Part shown: one piece after another, positions 13,676 through 26,605 of the stretch
Numbering within the stretch: the stretch's first letter is position 1
How the letters are laid out: every line of letters starts with the position of its first letter
Position numbers and translations under genes: made by a program
Source: Euonymus europaeus
Lineage: Eukaryota > Streptophyta > Magnoliopsida > Celastrales > Celastraceae
NCBI GenBank assembly: GCA_963580455.1
Contig: OY756960.1
Coordinates: 8,060,001-8,124,000 of the forward strand
Length of the DNA stretch: 64,000 nucleotides
Direction: 5' to 3'
Notes under the pieces: model-generated
Told to the model about the DNA's origin: nothing
Database searches by the model: none
Seen by the model: only the letters and a program-made list of their open reading frames with translations

Positions 13676-14986
13676 AAGATTTGAATTAAAATAACAATAA
13701 AAATAATACACTCACCATCATCAATGATTTAAAATTGTCCAACTCTCTCTATATAGAAGCTTTAACGATTTTATTCAATTGAGAACGAAAAGTTACTTTT
13801 TCGGCAACGAAACAATCTATGAAGCCTATACTCGTAAAATTTGACATAAAAAAAAGTGTACACCAACCAACTCTGATGGTTCAATATTTCCAAACTCTCT
13901 CCATAGAGGAGCTTCTAATGGTTTTGTTCAATTGCGAATGAAAATCGATATTTTGTTAATGAAACAATCTACGAGGAGTAAATTCGTAAATTTGAAAATA
14001 AAGCAACAAAAAAAAGTGTACAACTATCAAGTTTGATTGTTCGGAATTGCTCAATTCTCTCCGTGTAGAAGCTTTAATGATTTCGTCCATTTGGGAATGA
14101 AAAGTCTTTTGGCAACGAATCAATATATGAAGTCTATACTCATAAAATAACAGTAAAAGTTTACATCGACCAACCTTGATGGTTTGAAATTTCCAACTCT
14201 CTTCAAAGAGGAGCTTCTAATTGTTTTGTCCAATTGAGAACAAAAGTTGGTCTTTTGGCAACGAAACAATCTACGAAGTGTAATCCAATAATTTTGGACA
14301 TAAAACAACAATTAAAAGTCTACAACAATCAACTTTGATGGTTCGGAATTTCTGAACTCTATCTGTGAAGGAGCTTTAAGAGTTTGTCCATTTGGGAATG
14401 AAAAGTTGGTCTTTTGGCAATGAAATAATCTACGAAGCCTATTCTAGTAAAATTTGACATAAAATAAGAAAAAAAAGTGTACACCGACAACCTTGATGTT
14501 TAGGAATTGCACAACTCTTTCCATGGAGAAGCTTTTAACGATTTTATCCCATTGAGAACAAGAGTAGGGATTTTTGCAAAGAAACAAATTACGGAGCCTA
14601 AACTAGTAAAATTTAATATAAACTAACAATAAAAAGCGTACAGCAATCAACCTTGAATGTTCGATATAGCACGATTCTCTCAATGGGTGAGCTTTTAACG
14701 ATTTTGCCAATTTAGGAACTAAAGTTTGTCTTTTGGCGATGAAACAATCTACAAAGCCTATATTCATAACATTTGACATAAAATAACAATAAAAATAGTA
14801 CACCGACCAACATCGATGGTTTAAAATTGCCCAACTCTCTCCAAAAAAGTGCTTCTAATGGTTTTGTCCAATTGAGAACGAAAGTTTGTTGTATTTTGGA
14901 AACGAAAAAATCTACGAAGCGTAAACTAGTAAATTTGGACATAAAGAAACAATAAAAATTGTTCAACTATCAACTTTGATGGTTCG
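13676..14986 (+). repeat. 160-bp tandem satellite, block 2 (right part)
   Basis: The satellite continues in the same orientation for about eight monomers, up to the solo LTR. The last five bases, 'gttcg' at 14982-14986, are the left copy of that LTR's target-site duplication. No gene is seen. Confidence 0.95.
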
Positions 14987-17271
14987 TGTGAAACCCCGAC
15001 CCAAAAATTTTGTGGAATTTTGATGTTAGAACAAATGGAAAAAAAATGTACTAGGCGCACCAGGGGGCGCCTAGGCGCTGCGCCTAGTCCAGAGTGAGGC
15101 AGGTAAGAGATGAGGACCAGAAGCTGGAGTGCCTAGGCGTCCTGAGCAGCACGCCTAGGCGGTGTGCCCCTAGGCGTGTGCAAAGGTGCACCCAGGATGG
15201 CGCCTAATCCAGTGGTTGCAAGTGAGGATAGAGGTCCAGAATAGGAGGCACTAGACTGGGCGCAGCCCAGGGCGCCTAGGCGCAGCATCCAGTCCAGCAG
15301 GTGAGCGGATCGGAGTAGGCGCAGGGACGCCTAGGCGCACCCCGCTTGGGCGTGAAAATCCTGCACGCCCAAGATGACACCCAGAACAGCGCGTTGGGGG
15401 AATTTCAAAAGGCCAGAGCGCCTAGGCGCAACCAGAGCTTTCCAAATAGGTTCCAGCAAGTGTTTTAGACAGATTTCTGGTTTTGTTTCAGTTCTAGAGA
15501 GAGAGAGGGAGACGATTCTAGAGAGAGAAGTGTATTTGAGGTGATTATTGGAGATTGGAGCTTGGTTATGGAGCTTGGTTTTGGAGATTGGGAAAGGATT
15601 CAAGGAAGATTCAAGCCTTCGAGGTAAGATTCTTCATTTTTCCATTTCTAGGGTTTTGAGTAGATCTTGTTAGTTTGGTTCAGAGTTGATTCCTATGGAT
15701 TAGATATGTTAATCCAAGGTTGATTTTGGATGTATATGTAGATTGGTTTGTGATTTGGAGTAGAGTTGAGCTTGGGTTGAGTTTGGAGAACTTTGGAGAA
15801 ATTCTAGAGAGAGAAGGTGAGTAATTTCGAATTTATTGATTTAATCGATGTGTATATGAGTTGTTGGTTGTTTATTGATGAGTGAATGGGTTCGGTTTCG
15901 CCACATTGATAGGTTTGGGAAATCGGAACCCTAGGAAGTAATTGTGGATTTTGTGGTAAATTGCTCGACACGAGGTAGGGGATTTCCAACCATTCTTTCT
16001 ATCGTTCGTTTCGATATGTTAAGAGCTTTTCGATTGCTCATTGGTCGTTCTATTTTGTGTTTCCGCCTTAATTGCTTCTAAGGGGAAACGAGCCTTCTTG
16101 TGAAATGTTGTTAATTCTTGATATTGCATGATCGAATATGTGTGTTCCATCACCTATGGGCACGATGTGATTTCCGTTCATACATCATGGTAGTTATGTA
16201 TATATATATGTAGATTTTTCATATATATATATATATATGTATATATATATCTTTTCAGCATGTCATGGCATTAATGCATTAGAGTTGCATGGGGGACCGG
16301 GTATGGACTCGAGCTCCTTAGGATCTTGAAAGCTACTTGGAGGGATGACGAGGTGATGAGAGTTACCACCAAGTCAAGTGAACTCCAAGTAGGATAACGC
16401 ACTAGAGGTATGGTTCATGAGGGACCTTGCCTGGAGTGGTGCGGGCGTGATAGGATCACGCAACCGGGTAATCCAAGAGCGTTTGATGTTGGGGAGCTTG
16501 CTCCTGTTCAATAGTCATGGTTAGCGACCATGATATTGATGAGTTGATTTGATGAGTTTGCTCACGTTCGATATTACATGGAACGAGTCATGGTATCGAT
16601 GAGGTTTGCTCATTGAGGGGATTACCCAGGTTGATGTTCTATGTGATTGTTGAGTATACGTGCATGTGGGTTTCATATTGTTGCATAGCCTATTGTTTCA
16701 GATTCGGCCTTATACTCATGTTACTCATACCCTACTGAGCTTCTTGCTCACCCTCTACTTTCATTCCTTCCCACAGGTGATACTGGTACAGGTACAGGTA
16801 CTAGTGGAGCGGATCAGTGAGAGCGGGATGTGACATGGATGGCCCTGGGTAGGATATGGGTGCTAGAGAGATACTCTAAGCACATATTTTGTATATGATG
16901 TATTGATGTTTATTCATAATATTCTTATAACCATTTGGCACCAGAGGGTGTATGCATGATGTATGCTGAGTATTGATTATGGTTATATGATATTATGAAT
17001 TTGATGATGTGTTTATACTATCAGTTTGTGCATGCTGGTAGTGGATGGCCTGAGGCCCTAGGATCAGGATTGCATGTGATTGAGGCCTGAGGCCTGGCTA
17101 GGTTGCTAGTTTGATGGATTGTATATATATTGCTGCGCGTTTCTGATGCAGGCGAGGACTCCCCGATATACGGGGAGATGTCGCCGGATTTCCGGTCCGC
17201 CGGATGATCGCACTAGCGGCCTAGGACGGTACCGGAAGGCACCCGTGGCGTGCCCGGACCAGGGCGCCACA
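14987..17271. mobile_element. Solo LTR, 2.29 kb, with 5-bp target-site duplication
   Basis: The insertion begins TGTGAAACCCCGACCC and ends GGGCGCCACA, so it has the TG...CA ends of an LTR with short inverted termini (TGTG...CACA). It is flanked by 'gttcg' (14982-14986) and 'gttca' (17272-17276), a 5-bp duplication with one change at a CpG. The satellite monomer reads straight through once the insert is removed. There is no internal domain, primer-binding site or second LTR, which fits a solo LTR left by recombination between two LTRs. Features inside are a GC-rich block at about 15045-15440 with many 'gcgcctaggcgc'-like palindromes, TA microsatellites at about 16197-16252, and a 'tacggggaga' stretch near the 3' end. 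The strand of the parent element cannot be decided. ORFs inside are not convincing genes. Confidence 0.85.
15045..15440. repeat. GC-rich array of CCTAGG-centred palindromes
   Basis: Within the solo LTR, an otherwise AT-rich sequence turns strongly GC-rich and repeats the motif 'gcgcctaggcgc' and close variants ('cgcctaggcg', 'tgcctaggcgt', 'gcccaggatggcgcc') at irregular spacing. The motif is self-complementary, so strands could fold locally or bind a dimeric protein. The same module occurs at about 2507-2760 and, in a different element, at about 19280-19445. Its role is unknown. Confidence 0.7.
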
Positions 17272-18241
17272 GTTCAGAATTGCTCAACTCTCACCGTGGA
17301 AGAGCTTTAATGGTTTTGTCCATTTGGGAATGAAAAGTTAGCATTTTGACAACGAAACAATCTACGAAGTCTATTCTCATTATATTTACATAAAATGACA
17401 ATAAAAAGTGTACAACTATCAACTTTATTGGTTCGGAATTGCTGAACTCTCTTCGTGGAGGATCTTTAACGATTTTGTCCATTTGGGAATGAAATGCTGG
17501 TCTTTTGACAACGAAACAGTCTACGAAGCGTAAACTAGTAAATTTTGACATAAAGCAACAATAAAAAATATACAAATATCAACTTTGATGGTTCGAAATT
17601 GCTCAACTCTCTCCACGAAGTAGCTTTCACGATTTTGTCAATTTTGGGAACAAAAAGTTGATCTTTTTACAACGAAACAATCTTCGAAACCTATACTCGT
17701 AAAATTTGACATAAAATAACAAAAAAAAAGTGTACACTGACCAACCTTGATGGTTTGGAATTGCCCAGCTCTCTCTATAGAGGAGCATCTAATGATTTTG
17801 CCTAATTGATAAAGAAAGTTGATTTTTTGGCTTTGAAACAATCTACGAAGTGTATACTAGTAAATTTTGACATAATGCAACAATTAAACGTGTACAACTG
17901 TCAACTTTGATGGTCCATAATTGCTCAAATCTCACCGTGGAAGAGCTTTAATGATTTTGTCCATTTGGGAACGAAAACTTGGTCTTTTGTAAACAAAACT
18001 ATCTATGATGCCTCTTCTTGTAAAAGTTTACATAAAATAACAATAAAAAGTGTACAACTATCAACATTAATAGTTCGGAATTGCTGAACTCTCTTCGTGG
18101 AGGATCTTTAATGGTTTTGTCCACTTCAGAATGAAAACTTGGTCTTTTGGCAACGAAACAATCTACGAAGTGCAAACTAGTAAATTTTGACATAAAGCAA
18201 TAATAAAAGTGTACAAATATCAACTTTGATGGTTTGGAATT
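17272..18241 (+). repeat. 160-bp tandem satellite, block 3
   Basis: This is about six monomers between two LTR-like insertions, in the same orientation and phase as the flanks. The first five bases are the right target-site duplication of the solo LTR. The last five, 'gaatt' (18237-18241), are the left duplication of the next insertion. No gene is seen. Confidence 0.95.
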
Positions 18242-19624
18242 CGTTGGGTCTAAAATAACCTACTAGCAAGTGTACTAGTCAGAAGAATAGTACAAGTGGT
18301 CAGTAGAGATCGTATCCACAGAGACGGAGATATGACTTAATCCAAGTGTTTATTTACATATATTTATGGACAATGCAAGAAATTAAAGTTCCACTCAAGT
18401 TGATTTGGTTTGCAATTTAAAAGGAATACAAGCAAGAAAAGTAAAGTGTTTTTAGACTTTTTGTATTCAAGAATGCAAATGCTAATGCAAATTATCACTA
18501 GGCAAGCTACACGAATGTAATGAATTCAAGTAAAAGAATGAAGCACCAAGACTTCGGAATCCACCAAGGGTCAATGATGTACAAACACAACCAATTCACT
18601 CATACATTTATCAATTCGGGTATAACGAATCCGTACCTAAGTCGATTTTAGCGCACTCAAGCCAATTTCCCTCATATCAATCACTAGCCATCTTATTGGT
18701 CTAGGTTGGATGTTCCTATCAACATTCTAGCCATCTTATTGGTCTAGACTTGCATAAGAATTCATGAACGCTCAATGGAAATAGGATTCATACAAACTTG
18801 TTCCAAACCTAATGGAAACAACAATTGCAATCTAAGGTCCCAAGAAGCATGATTAAATAGATATTTCACCATCTACAAAATCCATCCAACAAATCCATTC
18901 AAAACCCTAAGTGGTGATCAAGCACAAAGAGTAAGAGTAAGAAGAATCCACAATAATCATAGAAACCAAAGATTTATACCCAAAAAGATTCGCATATAAA
19001 CAAATCAATTCATACAACCATCATTCAACCCAAGGCTTCATTCTAGCCTTGGTGACAAAGAGTTTAGCTACACATAGAGAGAGAAAGAGACAAGCAAAGA
19101 GAGAGAAACATATTGGTAGAACCCATAATTGGAAGAAATGCAAGCCAAGATGAAGAATCCCTCCTTCAAGCCTTGAATCCTCCTTCTTTCCTCCGTTTTT
19201 CGCACCTGGAACGGCCGTTCGATAAGTCTAAAAAGTGCAGTTTTTAGGGCTTTCGCGAAATAAAAGCTGCCAATTTTGTGCAGGTGCGCCTAGGCGTGTA
19301 GAAAATGCGCCTAGACGCAACCCCGCCTAGGCTTGTAGGAAATGCGCCTAGGCGCTGCTCTAGAAAATGCAGTTTTCCTGAATTTTTGCATTCACCCCAG
19401 TTCCGTGCGTGGCCCGTACCGCCTAGGCGTGTATAAATCACGCCCAGGATAATTTTTAGGCTTATTCTTGCTCTCATCTTGCCCATATTTGCCACATTTT
19501 TGTTCAGCACCATCAATTGCCTATCAAAATCCAAAACAATATATAAATGTACCGAATTGATAATACCAATGAGGTAAGAGAGGGTTATTATCACCAAAAG
19601 CAATAGGTATATTCATACATATCA
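18242..19624. mobile_element. Solo-LTR-like insertion, 1.38 kb, with 5-bp target-site duplication
   Basis: Removing this segment restores a continuous satellite monomer. It is flanked by perfect 'gaatt' copies at 18237-18241 and 19625-19629. It ends ...ATATCA and starts CGTTGGGTCT; the first base may be a decayed T, giving the usual TG...CA ends. Near the left end is a 'ctagcaagtgtactagtc' stretch and 'gatcgtatccacagag', wording I associate with repetitive plant elements, but I cannot name the family. A GC-rich module of 'gcgcctaggcg' motifs lies at 19280-19445, in the opposite layout to the solo LTR at 14987. There is no coding capacity. A solo LTR is the best guess; another non-autonomous element cannot be excluded. 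Confidence 0.7.
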
Positions 19625-22547
19625 GAATTGCTCAACTCTCTCTATGGAGGAGCTTTAATGATTTTGTCCATTTTGGGAACGAAAAGTTGGTCTTTTGGCA
19701 ATGAAGCCTATACTCTTAAAATTTTACATAAAATAACAGTATAAAGTATAAACCGACTAACCTTGATGGTTCGAAATTTCTCAACTCTCTCCATAGAGGA
19801 GCTTCTAACGGTTTTTTCAAATTGCGAACGAAAGTTGGTCTTTCGGTAACAAAATAATCTACAAAGCGTAAACTATTAAATTTGCACATAAATCAACAGT
19901 AAAAAGTGTACCACTATCAACTTTGATGGTTCAGAATTGCTCAACTCTTTACATGGAGGTGCTTTAATGGCTTTGTCCATTTGGTAACGAAACAATTTAC
20001 CAAGTCTATACTCGTATAATTTGACATAAAATAGCAATAAAAAGTGTACACCAATAAACTTTCATGGTTCAAAATTTCCGAACTCTCTCCATAGAGGAGC
20101 TTCTAACGGTTTTGTCTAATTGAGAAAGAAAGTTGGTCTTTTGGCAATGAAACAATCTATAAAGCATATACAGGTAAGTTTGGACAAAAAGCAACAATAA
20201 AAAAGTATACACCTATCAACTTTGGTGGTTTGGATTTGCTGAACTCTCTCCATAGAGGGGCTTTTAACCCTTTTTTCCATTTGGAAATGAAATTGATCTT
20301 TTGGCAACGAAACAATCTCTGAAGCTTATACTCATAAAATTTGAGATAAAATAACAATAAAAAGTTTACACGAACAAACATTGATGGTTCAAAATTTTCG
20401 AACTCTCTCCATGGAGAAGCTTCTAACCGTTTGGTTCATTTGAGAACGAAACTTGGTCTTTGGCAATGAAACAATCTGTGGAGTCTATACTCATAAAATT
20501 TGACATAAAATAAGAATAAAAAAATGTACATCGACCAATCTTGATGGTTCAGATTTGCACAATTCTCTCCATGGAGAAGCTTTTAACGATTTTATCTATT
20601 TCGAAATGAAAGTTGGTATTTTAGAAACATAACAATATACGGAGCCTATACTCGTAAAATTTGACATAAAATAAAAGTAAAAAGTGTACACTGACCAACT
20701 TGATGGTTCAGAATTGCTCAACTTTCTTCATAGAGGAGCTTATAACGATTTTGTCCTTTTGGGAATACAACGTCTTTTGGCAACGAAACAATCTATGAAG
20801 TGTATACTAGTACATTTGGACATAAAGAAACAATAAAAATTGTATACCTATCAACTTAGATGGTTCGGAATTGCTCAACTCTCTCTATGGAAGAGCTTTT
20901 AACAATTTTGTCAATTTGTGAACGAAAGTTGGTTTTTTCGCAACAAAACAATCTACGGAGCCTTTATTCGTAAAATTTGACATAAAATAACAATAAAAAG
21001 TGTACACGTATCAACTTTGATGGTTCAAATTTGCTCAACTCTCTTCATGAAGGAGCTTTTAACATTTTTGTCCATTTGTGAACGAAAGTTCGTCTTTTTG
21101 CAATGAAACAATCTGCGAAGTGTATAGTAGTGAACATGAACATAAAACAACAATAAAAAGTGTACATATCAAGTTTGATGGTTCGGAATTGCTCAACTCT
21201 CTCTACGAAAGAGCTTTTATCATTTTTGTCCATTCGGGAACGAAAGTTGGTCTTTTGGCAATGAAACAATCTATGGAGCCTACACTAACGAGATTTTAAT
21301 TAAAATAACAGTAAAAATAGTACATTGACCAACATCAATGGTTTAAAATTGCCCAACTCTCTTTATGGAGAAGTTTTAACGAATTTATCCAATTGAGAAC
21401 AAAAAGTTCATATTTTGGCAACGAAACAAACTACAAAGCCTATACTTGTAAAATTTGACATAAAACAACAATAAAAAATGTACACCAACCAACTTTGATG
21501 GTTCAATTGGGAATGAAAATTAATCTTTTGTTAATGAAACAATCTATGAAGCATAAACTTGTAAATTTGGAAACAAAGCAACAATAAAAAGTGTACAGCT
21601 ATCAACTTTCATGGTTCGGAATTGCTCAACTCTCTCTGTGGAAGAGTTTTAATGATTTTATCCATTTGGGAATGAAAAGTTGGTCTTTTGGCAACGAAAC
21701 AATATACGAAGTCTATACTCATAAAACCTTGATGGTTCAGAATTGCACAACTCTCTCCATGGAGAAGCTTTTAACGATTTTATCCCATTGAGAAAAAAAG
21801 TAGGTCTTTTTGCAAAGAAACAATCTACAAAACCTATACTAGTAAAATTTAATATAAAATAACAATAAAAATTGTACAACGATCAACCTTGATGGTTCGA
21901 AATTGCACAATTCTCTCCATAGGAGAGATTTAGAAACTAAAGTTACTCTTTTGGCGACGAAACAATCTACGACGAATATACTCGTAAAATTTGATATAAA
22001 ATAACAATAAAAAGTGCACACTTATCAAATTTGATTATTTGTAATTTCTCAACTTTCTCCAAGGAGCAACTTTTAACTGTTTTGTCCATTTAGGAAAGAA
22101 AGATGGTCTTTTGGCAACAAAACAATCTACAGTGCCTATACTCATGAAATTTGACAAAAAAATACAATAAAAAGTGCATACATATTAAATTTGATAGTTT
22201 CAAATTGCTCAACTTTCTCTAAGGAGGAACTTTTCACGGTTTAGTTCATTTGGGAACAAAAGTTGGTCGTTTGGCAAAAAAATAATCTACGGAGCCTATA
22301 CCGCTAAAATTTGACATAAAATAACAATAAAAATTGGACATTGATCAAACTTGATGGTTTAGAATTGCCCAACTCTCTCCATAGAGGAGCCTTTAATGAT
22401 TTTCTGCAATTGAGACTGAAAGTTGGTATTTTTGAAACGAAACAATCTATGAAGTGTATACTACTAAATTTGGACATAAAACACTAATAAAAAGTGTGCA
22501 CCTATCAACCTTGATGGTTCAAAATTGCTCAACCCTCTCCATGGAGG
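19625..22547 (+). repeat. 160-bp tandem satellite, block 4
   Basis: About 18 monomers, interrupted at 22548 by the hAT element. Some monomers are internally deleted, for example around 21500-21530 and 21725-21735, where 'actcataaaa' runs directly into 'ccttgatggttcag'. The last eight bases (22540-22547) are the left target-site duplication of the hAT insertion. No gene is seen. Confidence 0.95.
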
Positions 22548-22569
22548 CAAGGTTTTCAGAACCGGACCG
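22548..22569 (+). repeat. hAT left terminal inverted repeat
   Basis: It starts CAAGGTTTTCAGAACC and pairs with the complement of 26606-26627 with two mismatches in 22 positions. It is preceded directly by the 8-bp target duplication. GGACCGGTC-type subterminal sequence follows. Confidence 0.93.
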
Positions 22570-23144
22570 GTCATCGAACCGGAAAAAATTTCGGTTTATG
22601 GTTCAATGGTTCAACCGGGGTTCGAACCGGTTTCAATATATTTTAATATTTAATATATATTTAATTACTTATTAAATATTACACATAAAATAACAAAATA
22701 AATTTCATACTTCATAATCCATCTAAAAAAATAGCATACTATTTTATAAAATTTAACAATACCAATGCTCATAATCATTCTTAATCATAAATACTAAATA
22801 GTCAAGTTTTAACTTTTAAATGTTAAACATAACATAAAAAAGTGAGATCAAAGTATCAATTATCAAACCAAAAGAGATATAAATTACAAAGTCCAATTAC
22901 TTCAAAGTTCAAATCATAATTCATAAGCAGTACAAGTTGTTCATAACAATATTAATACAAAACATATCCAAATACTCCAAATCATAACTAGTACAAGTTG
23001 TTCATAACCATATTAATACAAGAAGCACATAACAAAGTCTAAACTCCAAACCAAAAGATCCAAAAGTAGTACAAGATCAAGCTAAATGCATCTCCAAACT
23101 CTAAAGTCCAAATTAGGATCAAGCCTCACCACTGCCACCATCAT

Positions 23145-25703
23145 TTATGGTTCTACACTTTCACTTGTAGCACCAATATTAATTTGAACACCATCACCAT
23201 CATCTCCAAATGATGTCAAGTCGATATCCTCATTATCCATATCATCAACGACATTCTCATCTAAAATTCAATGAAAGAATAAAAAATCATAATCTTATAA
23301 ACCAACCAACAATAAAATAAATATTAATAACATTTCGTGATCTTACGGTATTGAGTGTTTGTCTCAATTGTCAAATCTGTTATATCATCATCATAAAGCA
23401 TCCTCTGTAAGTCATCATAGTCGATAAATGCATTATCCCCCTCATCATCAACAATCCAAAATTCAGTCTCATCAATGCATTCATAATCAACAGGATCATA
23501 AGATTTCTTTTTATATTTACCCCTACAAAGTACAAACATGTATGCAATAACATAATCAATTAAAAATAAAATCTAAACATTAAGTACATAAGTATAGTCA
23601 AAGTCTCAAAGATAAGTTTTAAAGTATTACCTGTTTTTTAAACGTAAATTATATTGCACAAAAACAAGATCATTGAGTCTTTGATGCTCCAATCTATTTC
23701 TTCTTTTGTTGTGCACACGTTCAAAGACACTCCAATTTCTCTCACACCCCGAAGATGCTGAAGTTTGTCCAAGAATCCGGATAGCTAGCCTTTGCAAATT
23801 AGGAGCGCTATGCCCAAAAGTCCTCCACCATTCATCTAAAACATATCATGAAATGCATAACAAATTAGCAAATATAATAAATAGAATATAAAAAACACAT
23901 GTTTAACATTACCTAGTTGCATATTCTTGCAAGTAGTGTAAGCTAACTCTCGCCCAAAACTCTCCAAACGATCCCGAAATAATTTTGTTTCATTTACAAC
24001 AGTCGGCTGCATAATATCTGAAAAATTGTTCTCTATGATATCAAGAAGCCCTTTCATCACTTCAAGATTATTGCAAAAGTTGTCACTATCATATTGGAAA
24101 GCTGGATTCAACCAATAAGCTGCAGCATGGACACGCTTTCTCAAGTGTTTGTCCCAACGATCCTTGATGATATCTGTATAAGTCTTATGCAATCGACTTT
24201 TCATCCTGAACAACTTCTGAATTCCCATTTCCACCCTATTAATCCCATCATATATATATATCCAAGGGCAGGTCTTTCATTAGAATCAGCAATACGCAAT
24301 AAGCGCATAATAGGACTAACAATTTGCACAACAACGAGAACATCATTCCAAAACTTATTATCAAGAATAATGTTCACAACCACTTTTCCTTTCTTATCTC
24401 TTGAATATCTAGAATCAATAAAATCCTTGCTAGTCACTAAAGCTTGTAGATCATGTCGATGCTCATGAAGACTACTCAATGCTGGACGAATAATTTCCTT
24501 CCAACCCGCTCTTCTCCTTAACCAAGATAACAAGTATATATGATTGTACAAAAATTTAGTTATCTTGGATGCACGAGATGCAAGGTGACTCACATACTCC
24601 AACTTATCAAAATCTTTCAGAATCAAATTCAGACAATGACATGCACATGGAGACCACTCAATATTGATATATTTTTTACTAATCATCTTCCCAGCTGCAG
24701 CAAAATTAGATCCATTGTTTGTCACCGTATGAACAATATTGGAGTGTCCAATATATTCAACAACTTCATCAAACATGATAAACAAAGCATTTGCATCTTT
24801 AACAACATCAGAAGCATCAACAGATTTTAGAAATATTGTTCCTTTTGGACAATAAACAAGGAAATTAATCAATGTGCGATGTCCTATAACATCAGTCCAA
24901 CCATCACCCATAATCGTACACCCCGTATCTTTCCAAGTATTTCGTAAAGAATCAACAAACAATTGTACTTCCCTTTTCATATCTTTAAACAAAGTAACCC
25001 TCATAGCATGATAACTAGGACCTTTATATTCAGGACCAATAGCAATTGAAGCATCCAAAGCAGATTGATAATAAACTGAGTTCAATGCATTAAAAGGTAT
25101 ACATGCATCATACATCCATCTAGCCCAAGCCATATTTGCCCTATGCACAGCTTCTTTCGTAGATAAAGCACTACGTATGGAAGGTTGAGCTCCTGGGGTA
25201 GTACGTGGAGCAAAAGAAGCAATTTTTTGTCCCTTCCCACGCTCATTAATTGAGATTACTCTCTTCTTAATAGGAGGATTTTCCTCTTGAGAATCTCCAT
25301 ATGGATTTTCCCTTTCGAACCTTTCCTCAGCATCTAATTTTTTATCTACATGGGATTTCAAGTTTTCTTCCATATCATGTCTAACTTCATATGGAACTTT
25401 TGGACATCTAACAACTTGTCCCTTTTTCCATGCAAGGTGTTGTTTCAATCTATGAATGCCCCCACCTCTAAATTTCCTTGAACAATACAAGCAGGTGTAG
25501 ATTTTGGTACCTTTACTGTCAATCTCAAATTTGACATGGCCCCAAGCTGGGTCAGTTTTTTGACGTGCCCCTCCCCCACTTCCAGAATCAATAGATGCAG
25601 TAGTAGGAGCATTCGCAGGGCATGAAGCAGCTGCACTTGGAGTTTCAGCAGAGTGAGCAGTAACAGGAGTTGAAGCAGCTATAGAATTATGCTCAGAAGA
25701 CAT
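23145..25703 (-). pseudogene. hAT transposase (BED finger, DUF659-like, hAT C-terminal dimerisation), frameshifted
   Basis: Proposed exons, read on the minus strand: 25703-23913, 23835-23631, 23522-23347 and 23260-23145, all with GT...AG introns that join in frame, about 760 residues in all. ATG at 25703 is preferred to the upstream GTG at 25715. In order: a Ser/Ala-rich N terminus; a BED-type zinc finger around residues 51-101 (C-X2-C-X9-H-X4-H); a DUF659-like region with the first catalytic Asp in the GDGWTD motif (about residue 267); a CACHCLNL motif; and a C-terminal hATC domain (WWRTFG and a GCERNWS motif holding the conserved Glu), followed by an acidic tail. Two breaks are visible. An (AT)6 run at 24250-24261 puts the frame off by two bases, and the second catalytic Asp (motif TDN) reads Asn, codon at 24717-24719. 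The gene would cut and paste its own element, but this copy should be inactive. Confidence 0.93.
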
Positions 25704-25992
25704 GCTGCAGTTCACAATTTCACAATTTGTAATCCATCACAATTATAATTTGTAATCCATCACAATTTTACAGAAATGATGCTGCAATGTTTACACTCTA
25801 AACAGTTAACAAAACAAATCCATCACAATTGTAATTCAATTGCTCTCTAAGTTAGCAGATTTTATGGACTTACGGTACAAAAATCCAACATTCAAACTAC
25901 TTAAAGATAAACTTTTCAAACTACTTAATGATCAAAAGAATGAAAGATCCAAAAATTCAAACAAAACTGTAAGACAAAAATCACGACCCACC

Positions 25993-26331
25993 TTATATAG
26001 CAGCAAAAGTATTGAGGAATGAGGACTGAGGAGATGGTGGCCGGTGAGTGGTGGTGATCGCCTGATCGGGGAGTGGTGGTCGATAGCTCAGTCGACTGAA
26101 GCTACGGCCTACGAGGCGATGTCTAGATGGAGGCGGAGGCGGAGGCGCGCTGTAGTGGATGAATGGAGCTGGACCTGCGGCGCTGGAGTAGAGGTCCTGG
26201 AGGCTGCGCACGTCGTGAAGACCTTGCTGTGAAGTGGAGAAGCACAGCAGACTAGCAGAGTCGGGCAGGGGATGAACTGAAGAGTGAAGTCTCGAGCGGA
26301 AGTCGGAAGACTCGAAACTCGGAACAGACAA
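25993..26331. other. GC-rich leader region of the hAT element
   Basis: Upstream of the transposase start, about 300 bp is much richer in GC than its surroundings and is open on both strands: 112 codons on the minus strand, rich in Pro and Ser, and 62 on the plus strand. Neither product resembles a family I know. The position between promoter and transposase ATG suggests 5' untranslated leader, and open frames are expected by chance at this GC content. A captured host fragment is possible. Confidence 0.45.
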
Positions 26332-26379
26332 AATTGAGAAGCTAGGGTTTCTGTTTTTTTTTTCTTCTGTAACTTACCA

Positions 26380-26440
26380 TGAAACGACGCCGTTTCAGGG
26401 GTAAAATGAGTTTCATTTTATCCAAAGCGGCGTCATTTCA
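26380..26440. promoter_or_regulatory. Inverted 'TGAAACGACGCC' motifs in the hAT upstream region
   Basis: TGAAACG-ACGC-CGTTTCA at 26380-26397 is an inverted repeat with 7-bp arms. A related motif in the opposite direction, 'gcggcgtcatttca', lies at 26427-26440. They sit upstream of the transposase gene and inside the element, so they may be promoter or transposase-binding sites. This is inference from position and symmetry only. Confidence 0.35.
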
Positions 26441-26445
26441 CTGAT

Positions 26446-26605
26446 ATTGAGAACCGGCTGGTTTTCATGGACCGGCCGGTTCAAACGATCAAACCGTGAA
26501 CCGGCCGGTTCTCAAAATCTAGCTCGGTTCTCAATGTGTCCAGTTTACAGTGTGTGACCCGGACCGGATTAGGGCCCGGTGACCGGTTGGACCGGTCGGA
26601 CCGGT
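26446..26605. repeat. hAT subterminal CCGG-rich repeats
   Basis: Dense copies of 'accggccggttc', 'ggaccggtc' and variants fill the last 160 bp inside the right inverted repeat. The left end has a weaker set (about 22565-22635). Subterminal short repeats are usual transposase-binding sites in hAT elements; binding here is inferred. Confidence 0.7.

Noticed and set aside
15331..15603. 90-codon minus-strand ORF in the solo LTR
   Set aside because: It crosses the GC-rich palindrome module, where stops are rare by composition, and is not shared by the related element at 2459.
24094..24830. Plus-strand ORFs of about 100-124 codons
   Set aside because: They lie opposite the hAT transposase exon and match no family; they are shadows of the minus-strand gene.
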